Assembly (NCBI GenBank): GCA_046349435.1 | Contig: JAXMCI010000002.1 | Location: 124,001 to 188,000, forward strand | Length of the DNA stretch: 64,000 bases | Direction of reading: 5' to 3' | From: JAXMCI01 sp046349435 | GTDB taxonomy: Bacteria > Pseudomonadota > Alphaproteobacteria > Dongiales > Dongiaceae | Shown: positions 16,009-24,217 of the stretch, piece after piece | Layout of the letters: the number at the start of each line of letters is the position of its first letter | Position numbering within the stretch: the first letter of the stretch is position 1 | Notes under the pieces: model-generated | Databases searched by the model: none | Told to the model about the DNA's origin: nothing | The model's input: the letters and a program-made list of their open reading frames with translations, nothing else | Program-made: the position numbers and the translations under genes

Positions 16009-17355
16009 CTATGGAGTCCCGGCGGGCCGGACAGGGAGAGCCCCCGACGCCTGCGCCCGGGCGAAGACCATCCAGGCCGAAGCGACGCCGAAGGTGGGGA
16101 CGATGCAGACGATGCGGGCCATGAACCACGAATGAATGAAACCGTGGCTGAGAAACAGGGTGAACCAGGCGGGGATCACCGCGGCCGCGAGGAGTGGCCC
16201 GATGAACCTGGCGACGGCGTCGCGATCGCGCGAAGCCGCGTACCGGCGCGTGGCCCCGAGCAGCGCTGCGATCCAGGCGGCGGCACCGAGCCCGTGGGCG
16301 AGCACGGCTCCATGCCAGCCGAGCAGGAATACGGACGGGCTGTCGCCCAGCAGCTTGGCGAAGACGGTGGCAGTACCCGACAATCTCGTTCCACCCACGC
16401 GGTCGCCCGAGGTCCGCCACAGCAATTGCCCTCTGAACTCGGCGATCGCATGGGGATGCCCCAGGATCACGGCCGCGACGAAGAGCTTGAGCGCGAGCAG
16501 GGCGACGACGGAGAGAAAGAAGGCCATGGAGAGGACGGCCAGCTCGGTGACCAATCCCGCAAGCGACCGGAGCCTCGCATCCTGGTCCTGCCAGAGAAGA
16601 TAGTAGGTGAGGATCGACAAGGAGAGCGCCAGGGGGATGCCGCCGCAGAGAAGATCGTAGTAGCCGGCGAGCGCGCCGAGGATGCTGCCGAGCCATGCGG
16701 CCTTCGCGGCGTCGAGGGGACTCCGCGACAGGACGAGGAAGGCGGTCAGGCCGAAGAGGGGCAGGAAGTAGGCGGCGGCGGAGCTGACGTCGCCGCCGAA
16801 CCTCTGGATCCCGATGCCGGCGAGCAGTCCGGCCGAGACGATGACGGGCGCCGCCCGCAGCCCATGGCCGAGCCTGAGGAAGCCCGCCAGCCCGAAGCCG
16901 GCGATGGAGAGCATGAGGAGCGCCTTGTAGACCAGCTGCAGCGTCGGCAAGGCAAAAATGCCGAGGCCGATCGTCGTCAGGTAGAGCGACCCGAACCAGT
17001 AGCGGTCGTAGTGGCCGAGCCCGGGCGTGCCGCCGCTCACGATCGTCTCGTGGAGGGTCGGGCAGGGCTCCTCGGGAATGACCCAGGGACTGCCGGCATA
17101 TTCGATCAGGTCGGCGGCGGGGGTCACCGCGCCCGAAAGCACGACGCAGTCGGCCCAGCCTTGCCCGGACGCCTCTCCGCTCGCGATTGCCGGCAAGCCG
17201 TCCTTCACGCGGTCCCGCAGCCGGGATTGGTCGCCGTGAACCCAGAAGGCGACGGCGCTGATCAGAAAGAAGGCGACGGCGCAGAGAATAAGCCCCTGGA
17301 CCCAGCGCACGGCCGGCGCCAGCCGAGCACCGGCCATCGGGCGGGCGTTCGCCAT
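16009..17355 (-). CDS. Polytopic membrane protein of unknown function
   Basis: 448 aa with about ten to eleven hydrophobic segments (first at 17-40: VRWVQGLILCAVAFFLISA). A long periplasm-facing loop follows the first helix (about 42-110), with DQSRLRDRVKDG and CVVLSGAVTPAADLIEYAG. That architecture, a large loop after TM1 then many helices, recalls GT-C type lipid-linked-sugar glycosyltransferases, but I see no decisive motif and do not assign the activity. It lies upstream of, and on the same strand as, nothing else before MocR; the sulfotransferase-like gene is 88 bases upstream on the same strand, so the two are probably co-transcribed. Location suggests a role in surface glycan assembly. 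Confidence 0.75.
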   Translation of the reverse strand: MANARPMAGARLAPAVRWVQGLILCAVAFFLISAVAFWVHGDQSRLRDRVKDGLPAIASGEASGQGWADCVVLSGAVTPAADLIEYAGSPWVIPEEPCPTLHETIVSGGTPGLGHYDRYWFGSLYLTTIGLGIFALPTLQLVYKALLMLSIAGFGLAGFLRLGHGLRAAPVIVSAGLLAGIGIQRFGGDVSSAAAYFLPLFGLTAFLVLSRSPLDAAKAAWLGSILGALAGYYDLLCGGIPLALSLSILTYYLLWQDQDARLRSLAGLVTELAVLSMAFFLSVVALLALKLFVAAVILGHPHAIAEFRGQLLWRTSGDRVGGTRLSGTATVFAKLLGDSPSVFLLGWHGAVLAHGLGAAAWIAALLGATRRYAASRDRDAVARFIGPLLAAAVIPAWFTLFLSHGFIHSWFMARIVCIVPTFGVASAWMVFARAQASGALPVRPAGTP

Positions 17356-17443
17356 TCAGGGCCTTGCCGGGTGCGTCAGCCGCATCCGCCGGGTCCGGGC
17401 CCCGGCGATGCGTTCCGCGCAGCCGCTCCGGCGGGGCTGCCGA

Positions 17444-18607
17444 TCAGCGCTGCGCCGCGCTCTGCCAGGCATCCGACTGCGCATGCCACCAGTCTCGCGC
17501 CTTCTCCACCTCCTTCAGGTAGGCGAGCGCGCTCTGCTGTCGCGTGACCGCCAGCCGGCTGGCTTGCAGCAGAAGACGCAACGCTTTCGCATCGACGGCC
17601 TGTCGATCGATCGGAGGAGGCTCTCCGGACGGCGGTTCCGCGCTCTGCAGATCGGCGAGGTCGCCTGCCACGAAGTACTGCTTCGTGCCTATCCACTCGA
17701 TGATTCCCTCGCCGATGCGTGTCGCTGCCTCGTGCGCCGCGGGACCGAGCGTCGGGGCGGCGCCAGCATCGCGGCGAGCTTCCCCCAGTACCTCAAGGAT
17801 CAGCGTGCGCCATTGCACGACGTCGCGCCGGGCGTTGCCGGGGTAGCGGCAGGACTCGGGATCGGCATCGCGCTGGCACTGGTTGATTCGCAGCATGATC
17901 GCCGCCTGCAAGGCGGATAACCCCTCGTTGGCGATTCTTGGCTCCTGCGCGCAGATCCGGTTCACGACGGGCGCAGGCAGCGTGGCAGCTTCACCGAACC
18001 GGCGCAGCAGCGTCTGGTAGTCATGTCGCGGCGGCACGGTGAAGAACCGGAGAGTCATCGGCTGCAATGCGCCCAGGGCGCCGGCAACGTAGGGTGCGAC
18101 CCGGATCCATGGCCGGGCGGCCACGATCGGGGCCGCCCGCTCGAGCGGAAGGTACTCTTCGCCGTTTCCCGAGCAGGATCTGACCATCTGTTGCCAGGCC
18201 GACGGAATCAGCCTGCATGGGTCGCGCAGGCCAAAGACCACGATGACCGGCAGGTCGCCAAGAATCGCCCGCATATGTGCGAAGGCGGGTCCGTCGAAGT
18301 CGCCGCCCACGAAGCCGCTCACGAACGCCTCGCTCGACAACAGGATCGTGTCGGCCCGATGCTCGGCCGCCCTGGCGAGGACCGTCGGCCAGGACAGGCT
18401 GGCATCGGACCAGCGAGCCGCGACGCGGCCGAGGTCTTCCTGGATGTCCCAGGCCAGGGAGGGATGACCGATGGCGTCCGCCGGCTTGGTATCGGGGAAA
18501 TACACGCCGTGATCGAGCAGGGCCTCGCGATTGGCCGACAACGATGCCTGGATCGATTTGGTACCGGTCTTCGGCGGGCCTATGTGCAGGACCACGCGTT
18601 TCGTCAT
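17444..18607 (-). CDS. Sulfotransferase-like protein
   Basis: 387 aa. The N-terminus VVLHIGPPKTGTKSIQASL (residues 5-23) is the 5'-phosphosulfate loop of PAPS-dependent sulfotransferases, with the catalytic-type lysine in PPKTGT. The 3'-phosphate region is probably VIVVFGLRDPCRLIPSAWQQ (R and S), as in the family. The C-terminal 150 residues are helical and less recognisable. Start ATG 18607 places the loop at the N-terminus as usual; the open frame upstream shows no conservation-like features. With the adjacent membrane protein and the divergent glycosyltransferase fusion it probably sulfates a surface glycan or lipid, an inference from neighbourhood. Confidence 0.8.
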   Translation of the reverse strand: MTKRVVLHIGPPKTGTKSIQASLSANREALLDHGVYFPDTKPADAIGHPSLAWDIQEDLGRVAARWSDASLSWPTVLARAAEHRADTILLSSEAFVSGFVGGDFDGPAFAHMRAILGDLPVIVVFGLRDPCRLIPSAWQQMVRSCSGNGEEYLPLERAAPIVAARPWIRVAPYVAGALGALQPMTLRFFTVPPRHDYQTLLRRFGEAATLPAPVVNRICAQEPRIANEGLSALQAAIMLRINQCQRDADPESCRYPGNARRDVVQWRTLILEVLGEARRDAGAAPTLGPAAHEAATRIGEGIIEWIGTKQYFVAGDLADLQSAEPPSGEPPPIDRQAVDAKALRLLLQASRLAVTRQQSALAYLKEVEKARDWWHAQSDAWQSAAQR

Positions 18608-18952
18608 GCGGGATCTGTCGAAGGTTGCCGCACGCCGCGGGGAGCGGCACACGGCGTCATGGCAGATCCGCCCTGCGCCTTGTCGCGCACTTCGGCCCGA
18701 GCCCGCATGGTCCCAATCCTCTTCCCGCCCCGGACCGATCTTCCCTGGAAAATCGCCGGCGCGGCAAGGCGCTTGTGCGGCGTCGGGCCGGTGGGTCCGC
18801 GGACTGGGAGTTCCTCCGGATGCCGGCCGAGCGGTTGCAGGGCCGCATCCCCCGGGGTCATAATGGCGCTCAATCCCGAATCTTCCAGGAACGGCAGTGG
18901 GAGCACCTGCTGAGCTCGCGACGCGTCCGACAGGACGTGGGACGCACCTTCG
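18608..18952. promoter_or_regulatory. Divergent 345-bp intergenic region
   Basis: Separates the minus-strand sulfotransferase/membrane-protein pair from the plus-strand glycosyltransferase fusion, so it should hold both promoters. I found no recognisable coding region, strong inverted repeat or consensus promoter in it; the slightly AT-richer stretch GGTCATAATGGCGCTCAATC at 18857-18876 is the best -10-like candidate for the plus strand. Confidence 0.3.
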
Positions 18953-21900
18953 ATGAACGGCGTGGCGTCGGGCTGGTCGTCGGCCTTCATCTGCTCGATC
19001 TGCGGCGGGACGGCATTTTCGGAAGCTGGCCGGCGAATCGATGGCGTGGCGATCCTTCGCTGCGAGACCTGTGGCATGGGCCGCATCGAGGCCATGCCGC
19101 AGGATCCTCTGTCGTTCTACGGCGATTCCTACTACGCGTCGGCATCCGACGACGCGACGGGATACCGCGACTACGGCTTCACGGCCGATCACGGCGTCAG
19201 CTGGGCGGCCGCGCTCGTCAGGCTGCTGCGCGGTCATGGCCGCGTTCTCGATATCGGCTGTGCCGATGGCCTGCTCCTTCGCAAGCTGGGCGGCGCCTAC
19301 GAGCGCTACGGCATCGAGGTCAATCCGCGCATGGCCGAAGCCGCCGCCGCGGCCGGCATCGAGGTGATAGCAAGCGACATCTATGACCCCGGCATCGGCC
19401 GGGCCTTCGCTGGCTCCTTCGACGTCGTCACGGCGATAGCCGTCTTCGAGCATGTCGCGGATTTCGGGCGCGCCGCCGACATCGCGCTGTCACTGCTCGC
19501 CGAAGGCGGTGTCCTGCTTCTCGAGGTGCCGCTGATGTCGGTGCGGCATGACAACAGCGTATGGCTGCGAAGCTCCCTCGAGCATCTCTACTACCCCACT
19601 GAAGGAAGCCTGCGCCATCTCTTCGAGCACCGGCTCGGCGCGAGGCTGGCGGGCACAGAGCTCCGCATCAAGGACTACGGCGCCACCTATGTGGGGCTGG
19701 TGACGCGCGATCCCACGTTGGCCGCCAGGCTCGAGGCACTGCTGACCCGAGTGACCCAGTCGCCGGCGCTGCTGCTCTCGCAAGAGGAGGCGGCGGCGAG
19801 CTTTCTCCTGCGCGTGGTTCACGCGGCGCATTCGGAGCCGGAGGTCGTCGGCTCGTTGGCGCGGCTGTCGGTCGACGCGTTGACACCGGCGATGCTGGCG
19901 CGTCTTGCCCAGCTTTGGGAGCGCGACGTGCGCCAGGGCCTTGCCGCCCGGCAGAGGCTGACCGATGTCTCGACGGCGCTGCGAACCCTCGAGGAGCAGC
20001 GTGCCCGCCAGGCCGTCACTATCAACCGGCTGAGGGGCGAAGCCGAAGCGGCGGCCGCCGTCGAACGCGGCCAATCGGAGGCGAGACATGCGGAGTTGCT
20101 GGAGCAGCTGAGCGATGCTCGCACGCGGCTGCACCTGGAGGGGATCGAAAAGCAGCAATTGGCGGAGGAGAAGGCTCGAACCGACCGGGAGATCGCCGAG
20201 CTCCTCGCATCGCGCTCCTGGCGCGTGACGGCTCCGCTGCGCCATGCCGTGTTGCGATGGCGCAGGCATTGGCCAGCTCGCGCCGCGGGTTCGCCGAGCC
20301 ATGGACCTGGGGCGGCGGTTCCGCGCGCGCTGTCGCCCGAGAGCCGCGATCAGGCCCGACCCCAGCCTCAGCCGTCGCCGACCGGAGAGGTGCAGCTCTA
20401 CGCCACCGATGAATGGCCCGCCGATCGTCCGTTGGTCAGCGTCGTCGTCCCCTGCTTCAACTATGGCATGTTCGTGGCGGAGGCGGTCGACTCCGTGCTG
20501 GCCCAGACATTCCAGGACATCGAGGTCATCGTGGTGGATGGCGGGTCGACCGATTCCGCGACGCGGGACCTCCTGGCTGCTTTCGCGCGCCCGAAGACCC
20601 GCGTCCTGCGCAGGGAGAAGCCTTGCCGGGTCGGCGACAACCGCAATTTCGGCATTGCCCAGGCCCGCGGAAAGTACATCTGCTGCCTCGATGCCGACGA
20701 CCGCCTGCGGCCGACCTATCTGGAGAAGGCCGTCTTCCTGCTGGAGAACTACGGCTACGACCTGGTTTCCACGTCGGTTCGTCGGTTCGGCCTGGCGAAC
20801 GACACCTACGGCCTCGAGCCCAATCCCGACCTGGCCGATATGCTGAGGGGCAACCACGTCGCGACCTGTGCGGTGTTTCGCCGAGCGCTGTGGGAAGCGG
20901 CTGCGGGGTACTGCGACTCCGATCCCTACGTTTACGAGGACTGGCGACTCTGGGTCCGGCTTGCCGCGCTTGGCGCTCGCATCAGCAACATCTGCGGCGA
21001 GCAGCTCTTCGAGTATCGCATTCATGACCATGGCAGCCTGAGCAACCGCGCCGAAATACTGCCCCGCGACCAGCAGGCCAAGGCGATCCGCGACGCAAAC
21101 GCGGACGTGGTCACCGAGGAGGCCATCGAACGGTCGAGGCGCGCCCGGGACGCTCGGCTGCGCGCGACCGACGGCCTGGCGAACCTCCGCCGCGGGCCGG
21201 CCGCGGCGCCCGGCCGCACCATCCTGCTGGCGCTCCCGTTCGTCTGCCTGGGAGGTGCCGAGCGACTGCTGAGCGGCATCGTCACGCATCTGGCCGGGTC
21301 CGGGTACCGGATCATCGTCGTCTCGACGGTCGACCCCGCGCCGGGCCAGCCCGACATGTCCTTGTGGTTCGAGCCGGCGACGGCGGAGATCTACCACCTG
21401 CCGCGGTTCCTCGATGCCGGGCGATGGGCGGATTTCATCGAGTATCTCGTCGATTGCAAGGCGGTCGACCTGCTGTGGATCGCCGGAAGCGGCTTCATCT
21501 ACGAGCTTCTCCCCGCGTTGCGGCGGCGTCACCCCGGCCTGCGCGTCGTCGACCTTCTGTTCAACACGGTCGGACATACCGCCAGCAACCGCCGCTATGC
21601 CTCGCTGATCGATCTCACCTTCGTCGAGAATCACGAGGTTGGCGCCTGGCTGACGCAAGCCGGCGAGAAGGGACACCGCATCCGCCGGATCGCCAGCGGC
21701 GTGGACCTCGATTACTGGTCGCCCCGGGACAGGCCGGCGGCCCTGCTCGAGTCCCTGGGACTTGCGCGAGCCGAGTTCATCGTCGGCTTCGCTGGCCGAT
21801 TCTCCGAGGAGAAGGCCCCTCTCGCCTTCGTCGATATCGCCGCGGAGACGGATCCCGAAGCGCCGATCGGCTTCCTGATGATGGGGGCCGGACCGCTGGA

Positions 21901-22369
21901 GCAGGCGACCCGCGCCCATGCCGGCCAGTGCCGGATCGAGCATCGGCTCAGGATCGTCGGGGCGGTCCCCGAGGTCCGTGACCATCTCGCCTGCTGCGAC
22001 GTCGTCGTGCTCTGCTCGACGCTGGACGGACGGCCGAACGTCGTCATGGAGGCCGCGGCGATGGGAATCCCGGTCATCGCCTCCCGTGTCGGCGGGCTGC
22101 CCGAGCTGGTCGTTGCCGGCGAGACCGGCTTTCTCTGCAACCCCGGCGACATCAAGGCCTTCGCCCGGCGGATCGAGGAACTGCGCCACAGGGCGGATCT
22201 CCACCGGCGAATGCGAGGCGCGGCGCGAGCCTACGCCGAGCGGGAATTCGACGCCCGACGAATGCGAGTGGCCTATGAGCAGGCGATTGCCGAGCTGCTG
22301 CGGCCGCCGAAGCGACCGTCCGGCCCGGGGGTGGCCGGCCCGGGCGTGGCCGGCCCGGGCGTGGACTGA
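18953..22369 (+). CDS. Three-domain fusion: SAM methyltransferase - GT2 glycosyltransferase - GT4 glycosyltransferase
   Basis: 1138-aa cytoplasmic protein. Residues 14-40 hold a CxxC...CxxC zinc-ribbon-like pair (C14, C17, C37, C40) ahead of a class I SAM methyltransferase (motif I VLDIGCADG, 98-106; post-region FDVVTAIAVFEHV). A coiled-coil-like helical stretch (about 310-430, rich in E/R/Q) links to a family 2 glycosyltransferase from about 493 (LVSVVVPCFNYGMFVAEAVD; DxD-like CLDADD near 578). From about 757 comes a GT-B glycosyltransferase of the GT4 type (LPFVCLGGAERLLSGI; donor-site GMEAAAMGIPVIASRVGGLP-like segment VVMEAAAMGIPVIASRVGGL). It probably builds and caps a surface polysaccharide. 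The C-terminus is three GPGVA repeats from a 15-bp tandem repeat. A CCGGCT/AGCCGG hairpin follows the stop at 22378-22395. Confidence 0.88.
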   Translation: MNGVASGWSSAFICSICGGTAFSEAGRRIDGVAILRCETCGMGRIEAMPQDPLSFYGDSYYASASDDATGYRDYGFTADHGVSWAAALVRLLRGHGRVLDIGCADGLLLRKLGGAYERYGIEVNPRMAEAAAAAGIEVIASDIYDPGIGRAFAGSFDVVTAIAVFEHVADFGRAADIALSLLAEGGVLLLEVPLMSVRHDNSVWLRSSLEHLYYPTEGSLRHLFEHRLGARLAGTELRIKDYGATYVGLVTRDPTLAARLEALLTRVTQSPALLLSQEEAAASFLLRVVHAAHSEPEVVGSLARLSVDALTPAMLARLAQLWERDVRQGLAARQRLTDVSTALRTLEEQRARQAVTINRLRGEAEAAAAVERGQSEARHAELLEQLSDARTRLHLEGIEKQQLAEEKARTDREIAELLASRSWRVTAPLRHAVLRWRRHWPARAAGSPSHGPGAAVPRALSPESRDQARPQPQPSPTGEVQLYATDEWPADRPLVSVVVPCFNYGMFVAEAVDSVLAQTFQDIEVIVVDGGSTDSATRDLLAAFARPKTRVLRREKPCRVGDNRNFGIAQARGKYICCLDADDRLRPTYLEKAVFLLENYGYDLVSTSVRRFGLANDTYGLEPNPDLADMLRGNHVATCAVFRRALWEAAAGYCDSDPYVYEDWRLWVRLAALGARISNICGEQLFEYRIHDHGSLSNRAEILPRDQQAKAIRDANADVVTEEAIERSRRARDARLRATDGLANLRRGPAAAPGRTILLALPFVCLGGAERLLSGIVTHLAGSGYRIIVVSTVDPAPGQPDMSLWFEPATAEIYHLPRFLDAGRWADFIEYLVDCKAVDLLWIAGSGFIYELLPALRRRHPGLRVVDLLFNTVGHTASNRRYASLIDLTFVENHEVGAWLTQAGEKGHRIRRIASGVDLDYWSPRDRPAALLESLGLARAEFIVGFAGRFSEEKAPLAFVDIAAETDPEAPIGFLMMGAGPLEQATRAHAGQCRIEHRLRIVGAVPEVRDHLACCDVVVLCSTLDGRPNVVMEAAAMGIPVIASRVGGLPELVVAGETGFLCNPGDIKAFARRIEELRHRADLHRRMRGAARAYAEREFDARRMRVAYEQAIAELLRPPKRPSGPGVAGPGVAGPGVD
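22321..22366 (+). repeat. 15-bp tandem repeat at the 3' end of the glycosyltransferase fusion gene
   Basis: Three units of GGCCCGGGCGTGGCC-like sequence encode GPGVA-GPGVA-GPGVD just before the stop. Unit number could vary by slippage without changing frame, altering only a flexible tail. Confidence 0.7.
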
Positions 22370-22530
22370 ACGACGACCCGGCTTGGTCGAGCCGGATGGA
22401 GCCCGGCCAGGCGGCGAGGTGAAGTCGGCAGCGTCGATCCGCGTGCAGTCGACGGCGCCTTCGTCCTCGATCGCGACCGCGTGGTCGAGCCAGTGGCCGG
22501 GCCCCGATGCGCGCCGCCGGCCGCCAGCTG

Positions 22531-22800
22531 CTACGGGGCCGGCGGCTTCGTGGACCCGATGCAGTCGTAGGTGGCGTACTGGGTCCCGTCCTTGACGCTG
22601 GTGATGCGCAGCATCGCTTCCAGGCCCCGCGCCTTGCAGTACTCCGCGGCCTTCTGGTTCGCCTCGTCGATCTGGGTTCCCTCGAAGGGCTCGCTCACGG
22701 TGGGATGGACCGTGGCAACCGGTTCGGGGCTCTTCCACATCGAGCACCCCGCCATCGCCGTCAATGCGAGCACGAGGACGGCGTTGAAGAACAAGCGCAT
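22531..22800 (-). CDS. Small lipoprotein, unknown function
   Basis: 89 aa. The N-terminus MRLFFNAVLVLALTAMAGCS is a signal peptide with the lipobox AMAGC, so the mature protein would start at Cys19 and be lipid-anchored. The mature part (about 70 aa) has two further cysteines, C55 in AEYCKARGLEA and C80 in YATYDCIGS, which could form a disulfide, and an FEGTQIDEANQKAAEYC helix. Outer-membrane location is likely because the residue after the cysteine is Ser, not Asp. It stands alone between convergent and co-directional genes. The family was not recognised. Confidence 0.78.
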   Translation of the reverse strand: MRLFFNAVLVLALTAMAGCSMWKSPEPVATVHPTVSEPFEGTQIDEANQKAAEYCKARGLEAMLRITSVKDGTQYATYDCIGSTKPPAP

Positions 22801-22895
22801 CCCATGCCTCCCGTCCGGACGCCCCTCCTGGGATCGTCGCCGGCCTCGCATCGCGAAGTCAACCACGCCGTGGTCGCCGTCGGCGGCCCCGCCGC

Positions 22896-23837
22896 TCAGC
22901 GCGAAGCTCGCTCCATTGCCACCCCGCCGCCCGCCGTGCCCGAAGCGCCACGGCGGCGCGGCGTCACCGTGCTGAGCAGGATGCCGAGGAAGACGCAGGC
23001 CGTGCCGGCGAGGAACCAGGCGTCGAGCGGCTCGCCGAAGAGCAGGGCCGAGAGGGCGACGCCGACCAGGGGCTGCAGGTACTGCAGGCTCGCCGCGATT
23101 CGCGCCGGGACCCGCGACAGCGCCTGCAGCCAGAGCCAGGAGCCCGCGACGGTGACGAGCAGGGCGAGATAGAGGATGCAGCCGAGCCCGAGCAGCGACG
23201 GGTGGACCGGCGCGGCCCGCAGCTCCACCGCCATCAGCGGGACCATGGCGACGGCACCGGCCAGCGAGGTCCAGGCGGCGACGACGATGGCGCCATGCCG
23301 GGCGACGAGCTCGGCGCTGAGGACGTAGTAGCAGGCGACGAAGACGCAGCAGCAGAGCATCAGGACGTCGCCGGAGAAGGCGCTCGTCGCCATCACCGCG
23401 ACGATGTTGCGCGGATCGCCCGCCGCGACCAGCAGGATGCCGAAGAAGGCGGCGGCGAGGCCGACGAGGTGGCGCGGGCGCAGCGGCTGCTTGAGGCGGA
23501 CCGCCGCCAGCAGGACGACCAGCATCGGGATGAGCGCCGAGATCATGGTCGCGGCCGACGCGGTGGTCCGGCCGATGGCGACGGTCTGCAGCAGCTGGCC
23601 GCCGGCGACGCCGAAGACGCCGAGCGCCGCCATGGCCAGGAGGGCGCGCCGCGGCGGCCGCCGCTTGCCGATCAGCAGCAGGGCAAAGGCGGGGGCGGCG
23701 CCGAGGTAGCGGAGCGTGGTGAGGGTGAGCGGCGGGAAGGATTCGAGGCCGAGCTTGGTCACCGGCACCGACCCGCCCCAGACCACGGCGAGCAGGGCGA
23801 GCGCCCCGATCCACAACGCTGCCGATCTTCGCTGCAT
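22896..23837 (-). CDS. EamA/DMT superfamily transporter
   Basis: 313 aa with ten predicted membrane helices arranged as two EamA repeats. The first begins ALWIGALALLAVVWGGSVPVTKLGLE and the second near GAIVVAAWTSLAGAVAMVP. These carriers export metabolites such as amino acids or nucleobases, or import them; substrate cannot be inferred. ATG 23837 gives the usual short cytoplasmic N-terminus. A strong terminator and a candidate structured RNA on the same strand lie 120-340 bases upstream, so it probably has its own promoter downstream of that terminator. Confidence 0.9.
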   Translation of the reverse strand: MQRRSAALWIGALALLAVVWGGSVPVTKLGLESFPPLTLTTLRYLGAAPAFALLLIGKRRPPRRALLAMAALGVFGVAGGQLLQTVAIGRTTASAATMISALIPMLVVLLAAVRLKQPLRPRHLVGLAAAFFGILLVAAGDPRNIVAVMATSAFSGDVLMLCCCVFVACYYVLSAELVARHGAIVVAAWTSLAGAVAMVPLMAVELRAAPVHPSLLGLGCILYLALLVTVAGSWLWLQALSRVPARIAASLQYLQPLVGVALSALLFGEPLDAWFLAGTACVFLGILLSTVTPRRRGASGTAGGGVAMERASR

Positions 23838-23956
23838 GCCACCCTGACCGATGCGGCGCCTCAGCGCATGCCGCCCGGGCGCGAAGCTAGACCATGACGG
23901 CGCGCGGGGGACAGCGGTTCCGCGCCGGCCAGGCCGGACGGGAAATCTGCCGGACA

Positions 23957-23986
23957 GAAAAATTGCCGGGCCTTTCGGCCCGGCAA
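23957..23986 (-). terminator. Rho-independent terminator
   Basis: On the minus strand: perfect 10-bp stem TTGCCGGGCC / GGCCCGGCAA closed by a GAAA tetraloop and followed by TTTTTCT. It ends the transcript that carries the structured RNA region and possibly lysR, and lies 17 bases past the last stop codon in that region. Confidence 0.9.
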
Positions 23987-24175
23987 GTTAAACAGGGAGG
24001 CTTCACGTCTGGGAGACGTAGGGTCCGAAGACCCCTTCCAGGCCTTGCGCCTGGAACTCGGGAGCGGCTCGTCGCCGCCCAATCTCTTGCTGCGATGCAG
24101 CACCCAAGAAATAGGTGATTTGGTCCACCGATCCACGTTCAAAATCGACAGGCCGGATATGCACTTGGCGCATGG
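23957..24175 (-). ncRNA. Candidate structured small RNA (run of hairpins ending in terminator)
   Basis: Reading the minus strand from about 24175 down, five consecutive stems precede the terminator: 24088-24102 (TGCTGC/GCAGCA), 24062-24080 (GGGCGGC/GCCGCTC, with a G-U pair valid only on the minus strand), 24036-24056 (TTCCAGGC/GCCTGGAA), 24021-24034 (GGGTC-TTCG-GACCC, a UUCG tetraloop) and 24005-24019 (ACGTCT/AGACGT). A single-stranded CCTCCC at 23994-23999 between the last stem and the terminator is complementary to a Shine-Dalgarno site. The region is clearly less G+C-rich than its flanks. An alternative is a 56-codon reading frame, 24173 to 24003 (MRQVHIRPVDFERGSVDQIT...), which I cannot exclude. 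The RNA family was not recognised. The 5' end is not defined. Confidence 0.5.
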
Positions 24176-24217
24176 CTCTCGCCTGCGACCGTAGCGCTTC
24201 CGCAACAAACCGCTGGG

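Noticed and set aside
19490..22747. 1085-codon minus frame opposite the glycosyltransferase fusion
   Set aside because: The plus strand has three recognisable enzyme domains; the antisense translation has none.
24003..24173. 56-codon frame MRQVHIRPVDFERGS... as a protein gene
   Set aside because: Not fully excluded, but five consecutive stems with tetraloops fit a structured RNA better than a coding region; kept as an alternative in the RNA entry.
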